DNA of 16,155 nucleotides from Acidobacteriaceae bacterium. GTDB taxonomy: Bacteria > Acidobacteriota > Terriglobia > Terriglobales > Acidobacteriaceae. Below are positions 6,942 through 13,565 of this stretch, one piece after another. The stretch spans positions 467-16,621 of the forward strand of contig PLKY01000408.1 in the NCBI GenBank assembly GCA_003140785.1. Reading direction: 5' to 3'. Made by a program: the position numbers and the translations under genes. Every line of letters starts with the position of its first letter. Position 1 is the stretch's first letter. The notes beneath the pieces are model-generated. The model saw only the letters and a list, made by a program, of their open reading frames with translations, ran no database searches and was not told where the DNA came from.

Positions 6942-8369
6942 ATGAACGCCATTCCCAGGTACGCATGCTGCCTATCAATCTCTCTTGTTACCGCGCTCAT
7001 CGTTACAGGTTGCCACGGCAATCAGAACCAGAACGCGACAAACGCAAATCCCGCAAGCCCCGACCAGAGCCAGTCTCAGGACCAGGCACAGGACCCGACG
7101 TCTGCGAATGTTGTCCCGATTTCGAATACGAGTGCCGCCAACGCTCCGCGGGACAACAGCGGAGCGTATAGCGATCAAGGCGCACCGTCCGCAAGTCCCG
7201 ACCAGCAATATGACGACGATTCCGGCTACGGCGAACAAGTCGCAGATACAGCGCCGCAACCGCCGCCCCCTCTACCCCAGTACGATCAACCCGATTGCCC
7301 CGGCGACGATTACATTTGGACACCCGGCTACTGGGACTACGCGTCGAATGGCTACTATTGGGTCCCTGGCGCGTGGGTGGAAGCACCCTACCAAGGCGCG
7401 CTATGGACGCCCGGCTATTGGGGCTATACCCACGGTCATTACGGCTTCTATCGCGGCTATTGGGGACCACACATCGGCTACTACGGCGGCATCAATTATG
7501 GTTTCGGCTATGTGGGCTTTGGATACCAGGGAGGGTACTGGAACCAGGGCCATTTCGATTACAACCGAAGCGTCAATCGTGTGAATGTGAACCAGGTGCA
7601 CTACGTCTACAACCGCACGGTGGTCTACAACAACACCTACAACACGCGGATAAGCTATAACGGCGGTTCCGGTGGAATCAACGTTCGTCCGCGTCCCGCA
7701 GAACTGGCCGCAATTCACGAACAGCATGCGCCGCCGATGACCGCTCAGGTGCAACATGCGCAACAAGCGCGCGCCGACCGGTCGAACTTCGCCTCTGTGA
7801 ATAGGGGCAGTCCAGCGAATCCGGTTGTTACGCGCCCCTTAGCCGCGGACCACAACATCAGGCCCCCTGCCCAGATCGCCGCGCGCAACGCGGTCCAGCA
7901 GCAGCCTCAACGGGCTCCCGAGCCGATGCGGCCGAACGCCGCACCTGCACCCGCCCGCGAGAATGGGTCCAACCGCGGAGTTCCCCAACCGAATGCGCCG
8001 CGCAACCAAGTCCCGCCGCCGCAGAACAATCATCCAGCGAACCATCCCCAGGAACGTGTTCCCATGCCGCGGCCTGCTGCTCCGCATATACAGCCCCCGC
8101 AAGCGAGGCCCGCGCCCCAGTACACGCGACCACAGCCTAATCAGTCTGTGCGCCCGATTCCTCAGTCGCAGCACACAGCCCCACCGCCGCAACGCACAAT
8201 GCCATCTCGTCCCGCCCCGCCGCCCGCTCAAACGCAGCGCATGGAGCCTGCACGACCGGCACCTCCCCAGCACGCGCCACCACCGTCGCGACCGGCGCCA
8301 CAACAAGCGCAGCCCAAACCGCCTGCGAGTAGGCCGGCAAAACGGCCCGACGAAAAGCATCCTCAGTAA
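6942..8369 (+). CDS. YXWGXW-repeat lipoprotein with Pro/Gln-rich tail
   Basis: This 475-residue predicted lipoprotein has signal peptide MNAIPRYACCLSISLVTALI followed by the lipobox VTGC (Cys24). The start is ATG 6942, with GGAG nine bases upstream; in-frame codons further upstream would destroy the signal. Residues about 25-105 are Asn/Gln/Ser/Asp-rich and disordered-looking. Residues about 110-190 hold repeats of the WxPGxW type (YIWTPGYWDY, YYWVPGAWVE, LWTPGYWGY), the pattern of the YXWGXW repeat family, followed by a Tyr/Gly-rich stretch (about 165-215) and Asn/Tyr/Val repeats. Residues about 260-475 are a long Pro/Gln/Ala/Arg low-complexity tail. Family members are envelope proteins of unknown biochemical role. 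The composition suggests a surface or periplasmic scaffold, possibly binding polymer or peptidoglycan (inference). It appears to be a single-gene unit and ends 30 bp from a convergent gene. Confidence 0.87.
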   Translation: MNAIPRYACCLSISLVTALIVTGCHGNQNQNATNANPASPDQSQSQDQAQDPTSANVVPISNTSAANAPRDNSGAYSDQGAPSASPDQQYDDDSGYGEQVADTAPQPPPPLPQYDQPDCPGDDYIWTPGYWDYASNGYYWVPGAWVEAPYQGALWTPGYWGYTHGHYGFYRGYWGPHIGYYGGINYGFGYVGFGYQGGYWNQGHFDYNRSVNRVNVNQVHYVYNRTVVYNNTYNTRISYNGGSGGINVRPRPAELAAIHEQHAPPMTAQVQHAQQARADRSNFASVNRGSPANPVVTRPLAADHNIRPPAQIAARNAVQQQPQRAPEPMRPNAAPAPARENGSNRGVPQPNAPRNQVPPPQNNHPANHPQERVPMPRPAAPHIQPPQARPAPQYTRPQPNQSVRPIPQSQHTAPPPQRTMPSRPAPPPAQTQRMEPARPAPPQHAPPPSRPAPQQAQPKPPASRPAKRPDEKHPQ

Positions 8370-8380
8370 CGTGGATTTTT

Positions 8381-8398
8381 CGCGCGAAGGGTGCGCGC
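8381..8398. terminator. GC hairpin in the convergent gap, possible shared terminator
   Basis: The 30-bp gap between two convergent genes holds a GCGCG/CGCGC inverted repeat (8382-8386 with 8394-8398) with a 7-nt loop. Neither strand has a T-run immediately after the stem, so intrinsic termination would be weak. Its position between convergent stop codons is the main reason for listing it. Confidence 0.3.
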
Positions 8399-8399
8399 C

Positions 8400-8979
8400 T
8401 TATTGGGCCGTCAGGACGCGGATGCCCACGAGGTTGCGCACCCACCGCGCGGGGCGCTTTTCTCCCGTCGCGACGAGTTGAAAGAGACCATTGTTCCCCA
8501 GGGATTTTCCGTCGACCGTGTCCGCGACCAGAACCGCGCCGTCATGCACATCCGGTGTGATTTCGCCGATCGAGTAGACCATCTGGTAGCCATCCGATCC
8601 CTCGGCGACGATGTAGAGGCGGAAATCCTTGCCGCGCGGCTTGCTGGGCACGCCGAGTTGCGTCAGCAGGTCCGTCAAGCGCACGCCTGAGAAAGTCTGG
8701 TTCGCCTTGGCGTGCTCGTTGTACACCGTGATCGTCGTGTGTGGAAGTGCTGCCAGAGTTGCCGGAGTCCACTCCGCCGATTTCCCGCCGAAGCTGATCT
8801 TCAGCGGACCAGACGGCGCGGTGGCATGCGTCATCTCCTCTTGTATGCGCGAGGTGTCCGGCTGCGGGGGGGGCTCCCATCGGCTGGCCCTGGTTCTGAC
8901 CCTGGCTCTGGCTGTGAGAGAGAACCGGCAATAGGCCGATGCCCAGAATCAAGACTGCTTTTGCAACCATTCCACGCAT
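8400..8979 (-). pseudogene. secreted molybdopterin-oxidoreductase-like protein, frameshifted at a G8 run
   Basis: Two overlapping minus-strand frames carry the parts of one gene. The first starts at ATG 8979 with GGAGGG seven bases upstream and encodes a signal peptide (MRGMVAKAVLILGIGLLPVL, then a Gln/Gly-rich linker). The second begins after the shift and encodes a domain resembling the molybdopterin-binding fold of sulfite-oxidase-type proteins (LPHTTITVYNEH, FSGVRLTDLLTQLG, VAEGSDGYQMVYSIGEI, KRPARWVRNLVGIRV). Removing one base from the run of eight G at 8866-8873 joins them into a continuous 192-residue protein, a plausible size for such small secreted proteins. The mature frame has an internal ATG (8834), but GAGGAG abuts it directly, so independent initiation is unlikely. 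The domain is short and may not bind Mo cofactor. The break could be a sequencing or assembly error, a true null allele, or a slippery tract. Confidence 0.82.
8866..8873. repeat. mononucleotide run of eight G inside the coding region
   Basis: This homopolymer is the exact point where the reading frame of the molybdopterin-oxidoreductase-like gene changes. Seven G would keep the signal peptide and the mature domain in one frame; the eight present do not. Runs of this kind are common sites of sequencing error and of replication slippage. Confidence 0.85.
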
Positions 8980-9003
8980 GCAGAATCCCTCCGCGCGATC
9001 CAT

Positions 9004-9011
9004 CGTATACT
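9004..9011. promoter_or_regulatory. shared divergent -10 candidate between the frameshifted gene and nuoI
   Basis: The 38-bp gap between the two divergent start codons contains the palindrome GTATAC (9005-9010). It gives TATACT on the plus strand (9006-9011) and TATACG on the minus strand (9004-9009). On the plus strand the element ends six bases before the nuoI ATG and no ribosome site is visible, which fits a leaderless or near-leaderless transcript. No good -35 was found in either direction. Confidence 0.35.
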
Positions 9012-9017
9012 GGACCC

Positions 9018-9488
9018 ATGTCGATTGTGCGCAATCTTGCCGGCATCGCCAAGGGCATGAGCATCACCTTCGGCGAGATGCTGCAGCCCACGCAGGTCGA
9101 GAACTACCCCGACGGCAAAGGGCCCCTGCGCGGCGCGGTTTTTCAGCAGCGCTTTCGCGGCGCGCACGTGTTGCAGCGCGATGAGAACGGCCTGGAAAAG
9201 TGCGTCGCCTGCTTTCTCTGTGCGGCGGCATGCCCGGCAAACTGCATATTCATCGAGGCTGCCGAGAATACCGAGGAGCAGCGGATCTCCTCGTCCGAGC
9301 GCTACGCCAAGGTCTACAACATCGACTACAACCGCTGCATCTTTTGCGGATATTGCGTGGAAGCCTGCCCTACGGATGCGATCACGCACGGCCACGGCTT
9401 CGAGCTTGCCTCTCTGAACGCGACCAGCCTGGTCATGCGCAAAGAGGACATGCTGGTGCCGGTGGCGTCGCTTACCGCAGCGAAATAG
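9018..9488 (+). CDS. nuoI: NADH-quinone oxidoreductase subunit I (two [4Fe-4S] ferredoxin-like subunit)
   Basis: This 156-residue protein is the complex I subunit that carries clusters N6a and N6b and relays electrons toward the quinone site. Two complete CxxCxxCxxxCP motifs are present: Cys62, 65, 68 and 72 (CVACFLCAAACP), and Cys107, 110, 113 and 117 (CIFCGYCVEACP). The typical family segment NIDYNRCIFCG and the KEDML segment near the end are also present. It is a little shorter than E. coli NuoI (180 residues), lacking the C-terminal extension. ATG 9018 starts the conserved region; upstream in-frame codons run through the divergent gene. No Shine-Dalgarno sequence is apparent. No other nuo gene is nearby, so this is a detached complex I gene or a second copy. 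Family identity is firm. Confidence 0.93.
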   Translation: MSIVRNLAGIAKGMSITFGEMLQPTQVENYPDGKGPLRGAVFQQRFRGAHVLQRDENGLEKCVACFLCAAACPANCIFIEAAENTEEQRISSSERYAKVYNIDYNRCIFCGYCVEACPTDAITHGHGFELASLNATSLVMRKEDMLVPVASLTAAK

Positions 9489-9524
9489 CCCGCCGGCGTA
9501 CCCTTCCCGATACCTGAAGCACTT

Positions 9525-9553
9525 TTGGATTTCACGATGCCTCCGTCTATCCT
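9525..9553 (+). promoter_or_regulatory. candidate sigma70-type promoter of the split metH operon
   Basis: TTGGAT (9525-9530) and TATCCT (9548-9553) are separated by 17 bp in the 111-bp gap after nuoI. They predict a transcript start near 9560, a leader of about 40 nt, and a GGAGG ribosome site at 9584-9588, 11 nt before the ATG. Confidence 0.42.
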
Positions 9554-9588
9554 GAGGAGTGCATCCTCCAACACTCATTGCTCGGAGG
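9554..9588 (+). promoter_or_regulatory. metH leader with two competing hairpins, one covering the ribosome site
   Basis: GAGGA (9554-9558) can pair with TCCTC (9564-9568) around a 5-nt loop. The overlapping CCTCC (9565-9569) can instead pair with the ribosome site GGAGG (9584-9588) around a 14-nt loop. The two stems exclude each other, so the leader could in principle switch between exposed and masked ribosome binding. Each stem is only 5 bp. The predicted transcript start near 9560 would cut into the first stem, so the switch requires a slightly earlier start. No known SAM, SAH or cobalamin riboswitch pattern was recognised. Confidence 0.25.
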
Positions 9589-9599
9589 CTTGAAAAGAT

Positions 9600-10715
9600 A
9601 TGACATCAGCCCGCGAACATCCCCTGTACGACATCCTCAGGCGCCGCATCGCCATCATCGACGGCGCGATGGGTACGACGATCCGCACCTACGGCATGAA
9701 GGAAGCGGACATCCGCGGAGAACGATTCAAAGACTCGAAAAAGGATCTCCTGAACAACGGCGACCTCTTCAGCCTGACGCAGCCGAAATTGATCGGTGAC
9801 ATCCATCGCCGGTTTCTTGAAGCCGGAGCGGACATCATCGAGACCAATACGTTCGGTGCGACCAGCATCACGCAGAGCGAATTCTTCGTGGACGACCCGC
9901 GCGAACACGGCGGCCGCAAGGATCCCGCCTTCTACGAGAAGATTATCGATGACCCATTCCTTGGCAATCTGGCCTGGGAGATCAATGAGCAGTCGGCGAA
10001 GCAATGCCGCGCATGGGCTGATCGAGTGGCGAACGAGACGGGCCGTCCACGGTTCGTTGCCGGAGCGATTGGGCCGCTCACGGTTTCACTCTCGAATTCG
10101 CCGGATGCCGACGATCCCGGCTTCCGTGTCGTGACGTTCGATCAGGTGAAGGCTGCCTACAAACAGCAGGCGCGCGCGCTGATTGCAGGCGGCGTGGACC
10201 TGCTTCTGGTTGAGACGATCTTCGACTCCCTGAATGCCAAGGCGGCGCTTGTCGCAATCCGCGAGGTGTTTGACGAAGACGGTCTTTCTGCAAGCGACAA
10301 GGAATTGCCATTGATGATCTCGGCTGCAGTCGGCCGTGGTGGCGAGACGCTGATCTCGGCGCAGACCACCGAGGCCTTCTGGAACGCGGTCGCGCACGCG
10401 AAGCCGCTGTCGGTGGGGCTCAACTGCTCCCTCGGTCCCGACCTAATGTATCCGTTCCTGAGTGAGCTTTCCGAAAAAGCAGACGTAGCGATTTCGTGCT
10501 ACCCCAACGCCGGTTTGCCCAATCCGCTTTCCGAAACTGGCTTCGATCTGGGGCCGGCGGACATGGCTCGTTATCTCGGCGACTTTGCGCGCGCCGGGTT
10601 GATCAACATTGCGGGCGGATGCTGTGGCAACACCCCCGACCACATCGCGGCGATTGCCAAAGCGCTTGAAGGGAAGCCACCGCGAGAGATAGGACAAATC
10701 GAGGCCGCAGCATGA
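9600..10715 (+). CDS. metH: methionine synthase, homocysteine-binding (zinc) module as a separate protein
   Basis: This 371-residue protein corresponds to the first module of cobalamin-dependent methionine synthase, which binds homocysteine on zinc and receives the methyl group from methylcobalamin. It starts with the barrel motif IAIIDGAMGTTIRTYG (residues 17-32) and has ETNTFGAT (81-88). The three zinc-ligand cysteines are present: Cys276 (VGLNCSLGPD), Cys341 and Cys342 (GGCCGNTP). A family insertion sits at about 97-120 (DDPREHGGRKDPAF). The start has GGAGG 11 bases upstream. It ends at the linker that in E. coli MetH leads into the folate module, and its TGA overlaps the next gene's ATG by four bases (ATGA), so both halves should be made together. 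On its own it resembles other homocysteine methyltransferases (BHMT/MmuM), but the neighbour settles the role. Confidence 0.93.
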   Translation: MTSAREHPLYDILRRRIAIIDGAMGTTIRTYGMKEADIRGERFKDSKKDLLNNGDLFSLTQPKLIGDIHRRFLEAGADIIETNTFGATSITQSEFFVDDPREHGGRKDPAFYEKIIDDPFLGNLAWEINEQSAKQCRAWADRVANETGRPRFVAGAIGPLTVSLSNSPDADDPGFRVVTFDQVKAAYKQQARALIAGGVDLLLVETIFDSLNAKAALVAIREVFDEDGLSASDKELPLMISAAVGRGGETLISAQTTEAFWNAVAHAKPLSVGLNCSLGPDLMYPFLSELSEKADVAISCYPNAGLPNPLSETGFDLGPADMARYLGDFARAGLINIAGGCCGNTPDHIAAIAKALEGKPPREIGQIEAAA

Positions 10716-13426
10716 GCGAGATCCTATCACCCAAACCGTTGCGTCTCTCCGGCTCGCAGCCGTTCACGCAGCAGCGCGGGGTCTACATCATGATTGGCGA
10801 GCGGACCAATGTGGCCGGTTCGCCGAAATTTGCCAAGCTGGTCAAGGAAGGCAAATTCGAAGAAGCCGTCAGCGTGGCTCGCCAACAAGTTGAGAATGGC
10901 GCGAACGTCATCGACATCTGCATGGACGAGGGCATGATCGATGGCGTCGCGGCTATGACGCGCTTCCTGCAGTTGCTGGGAAGCGAGCCCGAGGTCGCCA
11001 AAGTTCCCTTCATGGTGGACTCCTCGAAATGGGAGGTCATTGAGGCGGGCCTAAAGTGCATTCAGGGCAAGGGCATCGTGAATTCGATCTCGCTCAAAGA
11101 GGGCGAAGAAAAGTTTCGCCAGAACGCTGCCGCCGTTCTCAAATACGGTGCCGCAACTGTCGTCATGGCGTTCGACGAACAGGGCCAGGCCGCGACCTTC
11201 GAAGACAAAATCCGCGTCTGCGAGCGGGCCTACAAGATCCTTGTGAACGAAGTTGGCTTTCCCCCCGAAGACATCATCTTCGATCCCAACATTCTCACCG
11301 TGGCGACGGGGATGGAGGAGCACAACAACTACGCAGTCGATTTCATCAACGCCACGCGTTGGATCAAGGCCAACCTGCCTCATGCGAAGGTCTCGGGCGG
11401 CGTTTCCAATATTTCATTTAGCTTTCGCGGCAACAACAAGGTGCGCGAGGCCATGCATTCGGCATTTCTTTATCACGCCATCGCGGCGGGCATGGATATG
11501 GGCATCGTCAACGCCGGGATGCTCGAGGTCTATGAGGAGATCGAGCCTGAGCTGAAAGTGCTGGTCGAGGACGTGCTTCTGAACCGCCGTCCCGACGCGA
11601 CGGAGCGACTTGTCGACTTCGGTGAAACGCTGAAGGCTGCGAGCAGCGGCGCGTCAGTGAGTGAAAAGAAAGCCGAAGAATGGCGCAACGGCACCGTTGA
11701 AGAGCGTCTCTCGCACGCACTGGTCAAGGGCATTGACGCCTACATCGAGATCGACGCCGAGGAAGCTCGCGTCAAACTCGGCCGTCCTCTGTTGGTGATT
11801 GAAGGCCCGTTGATGGCCGGCATGAGCGTCGTCGGCGATCTGTTTGGAGCCGGCAAGATGTTTCTGCCTCAAGTGGTCAAGTCTGCTCGAGTGATGAAGA
11901 AGGCCGTAGCGCATTTGACACCTTACATGGAAGCCGAAAAGGCCGCAATGGTGGCGGCAGGCGAGGTCGTCAAGGCGCAGGGGAAAATTCTGCTGGCAAC
12001 CGTCAAGGGCGACGTGCACGATATTGGCAAGAACATAGTAGGCGTTGTCCTGGCTTGCAACAACTACGACGTTATCGACCTGGGAGTGATGGTTCCCTGC
12101 GAAAGAATCCTCGAACGCGCGAAGGCGGAGAAGGCTGACATGATCGGTCTCAGTGGCCTCATCACGCCGTCTCTCGACGAGATGGTGCATGTGGCCCGTG
12201 AGATGGAGCGTCAGGGTTTCAAGTTGCCGCTGCTGATTGGCGGGGCAACCACGAGCCGCGCGCACACCGCCGTCAAAATTGCGCCGCATTACAGTGAGCC
12301 GGTAGTGCACGTGCTCGATGCCAGCCGTGCAGTGCCGGTAACCACCAGTTTGCTGAGTGACGAAGGCAAGCCTGCATTTGTCGCGCAGCATCGCGCCGAC
12401 TACGAGAAGCTTCGCAAAACCCACTCGGCGCCGAGCCAGAAACTTGTCTCGCTGGAGACAGCTCGCAAAAGACATACTTCGATCGAGTGGCGTGCCGCAG
12501 ACCTGCCCATTCCCGAATTCACAGGTGTGCGCGTCCTCGACAACTTTCCCTTAGCTACACTGCGCGAATTCATTGACTGGACACCATTCTTCCACGCCTG
12601 GGAATTGAAGGGCGTCTACCCGCGCATTCTTGACGACGAGAGACAAGGTGCCCAGGCGCGGCAAATCTTCACCGAAGCCAACGCGCTGCTCGATACCATG
12701 ATCGAAAAGAAGCTAATCACGGCGCGTGGCGTTTATGGCCTGTTCCCCGCAAACGGCCAGTGCGACGATGTCGAGTTGTACGCGGACAATTCACGCGCAA
12801 AAGTCGTCGAGCGCTTTCACTTTCTTCGCCAGCAAGCCAACAAAGAGGGAAGCGAGCCGTGCCGCTCGCTCGCGGATTTCATCGCGCCGAAAGCAACCGG
12901 ACTGCCCGATCACATCGGCGCCTTCGCGGTCACGAGCGGGATCGGACTGAAGGAGTTGTGCGACGGATTTCGCGCCAAGCACGACGACTACAACGCGATC
13001 ATGGCGGAGGCTATTGCCGATCGCCTGGCTGAAGCCTTTGCGGAATGCCTGCACAAGCGGGTGCGCGATGAATGGGGCTACGGCCGCGCAGAGAAGCTCA
13101 GCATCGATGACATGGTGCATGAAAAGTATCGCGGCATTCGACCGGCCGCAGGTTATCCTGCGTGTCCGGATCACACCGAGAAGGGCACGCTGTGGCGCTT
13201 GCTTGACGTGCAAGCAAACACAGGAATGCTGATTACTGAATCCTTCGCGATGTGGCCGGGCTCGAGCGTCAGCGGGCTCTACTTCGCGCATCCGGAATCG
13301 CGCTATTTCTCGCTCGGCAAAATCGATCGCGATCAGGTCGCCGACTATGCCGATCGCAAGGGGATGAGCGTGGCGGAGGTCGAGCGCTGGCTAGGGCCTA
13401 ATCTGAATTACGATCCCGCGCCATAG
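10712..13426 (+). CDS. metH: methionine synthase, folate/cobalamin/activation modules
   Basis: This 904-residue protein supplies the rest of cobalamin-dependent methionine synthase. It begins with a linker-like KPLRLSGSQPF. The methyltetrahydrofolate-binding barrel follows (about 24-290: IMIGERTNVAGSPKF, NGANVIDICMDEG, FDPNILTVATG), then the four-helix cap (about 325-415). The cobalamin domain (about 420-560) has DVHDIGKN with the cobalt-ligand His436, SGLITPSL and GGATTSRAHTAVKI. The C-terminal SAM-dependent reactivation domain (about 590-900) has RPAAGYPACPDHTEK at about 810-824. The two proteins together total 1275 residues, close to single-chain MetH (1227 in E. coli). The ATG overlaps the preceding stop by four bases. 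All expected motifs are intact, so the split does not look like decay. Confidence 0.95.
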   Translation: MSEILSPKPLRLSGSQPFTQQRGVYIMIGERTNVAGSPKFAKLVKEGKFEEAVSVARQQVENGANVIDICMDEGMIDGVAAMTRFLQLLGSEPEVAKVPFMVDSSKWEVIEAGLKCIQGKGIVNSISLKEGEEKFRQNAAAVLKYGAATVVMAFDEQGQAATFEDKIRVCERAYKILVNEVGFPPEDIIFDPNILTVATGMEEHNNYAVDFINATRWIKANLPHAKVSGGVSNISFSFRGNNKVREAMHSAFLYHAIAAGMDMGIVNAGMLEVYEEIEPELKVLVEDVLLNRRPDATERLVDFGETLKAASSGASVSEKKAEEWRNGTVEERLSHALVKGIDAYIEIDAEEARVKLGRPLLVIEGPLMAGMSVVGDLFGAGKMFLPQVVKSARVMKKAVAHLTPYMEAEKAAMVAAGEVVKAQGKILLATVKGDVHDIGKNIVGVVLACNNYDVIDLGVMVPCERILERAKAEKADMIGLSGLITPSLDEMVHVAREMERQGFKLPLLIGGATTSRAHTAVKIAPHYSEPVVHVLDASRAVPVTTSLLSDEGKPAFVAQHRADYEKLRKTHSAPSQKLVSLETARKRHTSIEWRAADLPIPEFTGVRVLDNFPLATLREFIDWTPFFHAWELKGVYPRILDDERQGAQARQIFTEANALLDTMIEKKLITARGVYGLFPANGQCDDVELYADNSRAKVVERFHFLRQQANKEGSEPCRSLADFIAPKATGLPDHIGAFAVTSGIGLKELCDGFRAKHDDYNAIMAEAIADRLAEAFAECLHKRVRDEWGYGRAEKLSIDDMVHEKYRGIRPAAGYPACPDHTEKGTLWRLLDVQANTGMLITESFAMWPGSSVSGLYFAHPESRYFSLGKIDRDQVADYADRKGMSVAEVERWLGPNLNYDPAP

Positions 13427-13451
13427 CAGCCGGCCAATTCCGATTCAGTGA

Positions 13452-13471
13452 TGCTGTGCAACCGCACAGTA
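13452..13471 (+). terminator. hairpin 25 bp after metH, possible weak terminator
   Basis: CTGTGC (13454-13459) and GCACAG (13464-13469) form a perfect stem around AACC, extendable by a G-U and a T-A pair. It is the only stem in the gap after the long metH gene. No T-run follows, so it may instead act in 3'-end protection or do nothing. Confidence 0.28.
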
Positions 13472-13479
13472 GAGCGCAA

Positions 13480-13508
13480 TTGACGCATGCAAACGGCGGT
13501 GTTTAGAT
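13480..13508 (+). promoter_or_regulatory. candidate promoter of the GH16 gene
   Basis: TTGACG (13480-13485) matches five of six -35 consensus bases. At 17-bp spacing it is followed by TTAGAT (13503-13508), a weaker -10. The pair lies about 58 bp before the chosen ATG at 13566, consistent with a separate transcript for the glycosidase gene. Confidence 0.42.
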
Positions 13509-13565
13509 GGACGGCGGCGTGAAAGTCCATCGCGCCTCATGCGCGAAGGATCAGGGGCACTCAAA

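Noticed and set aside
8542..9003. 153-codon minus-strand frame as an independent gene
   Set aside because: Only its first 35 or so codons look real (signal peptide). After the G8 run it continues as a shadow frame of the molybdopterin-oxidoreductase-like domain.
9489..9599. SAM, SAH or cobalamin riboswitch before metH
   Set aside because: The leader after the predicted promoter is only about 40 nt and lacks the conserved cores of these riboswitches. Only short hairpins are present.
11654..12475. 273-codon minus-strand open frame opposite the cobalamin domain of metH
   Set aside because: Low-quality His/Arg-rich sequence antisense to strongly conserved MetH motifs.
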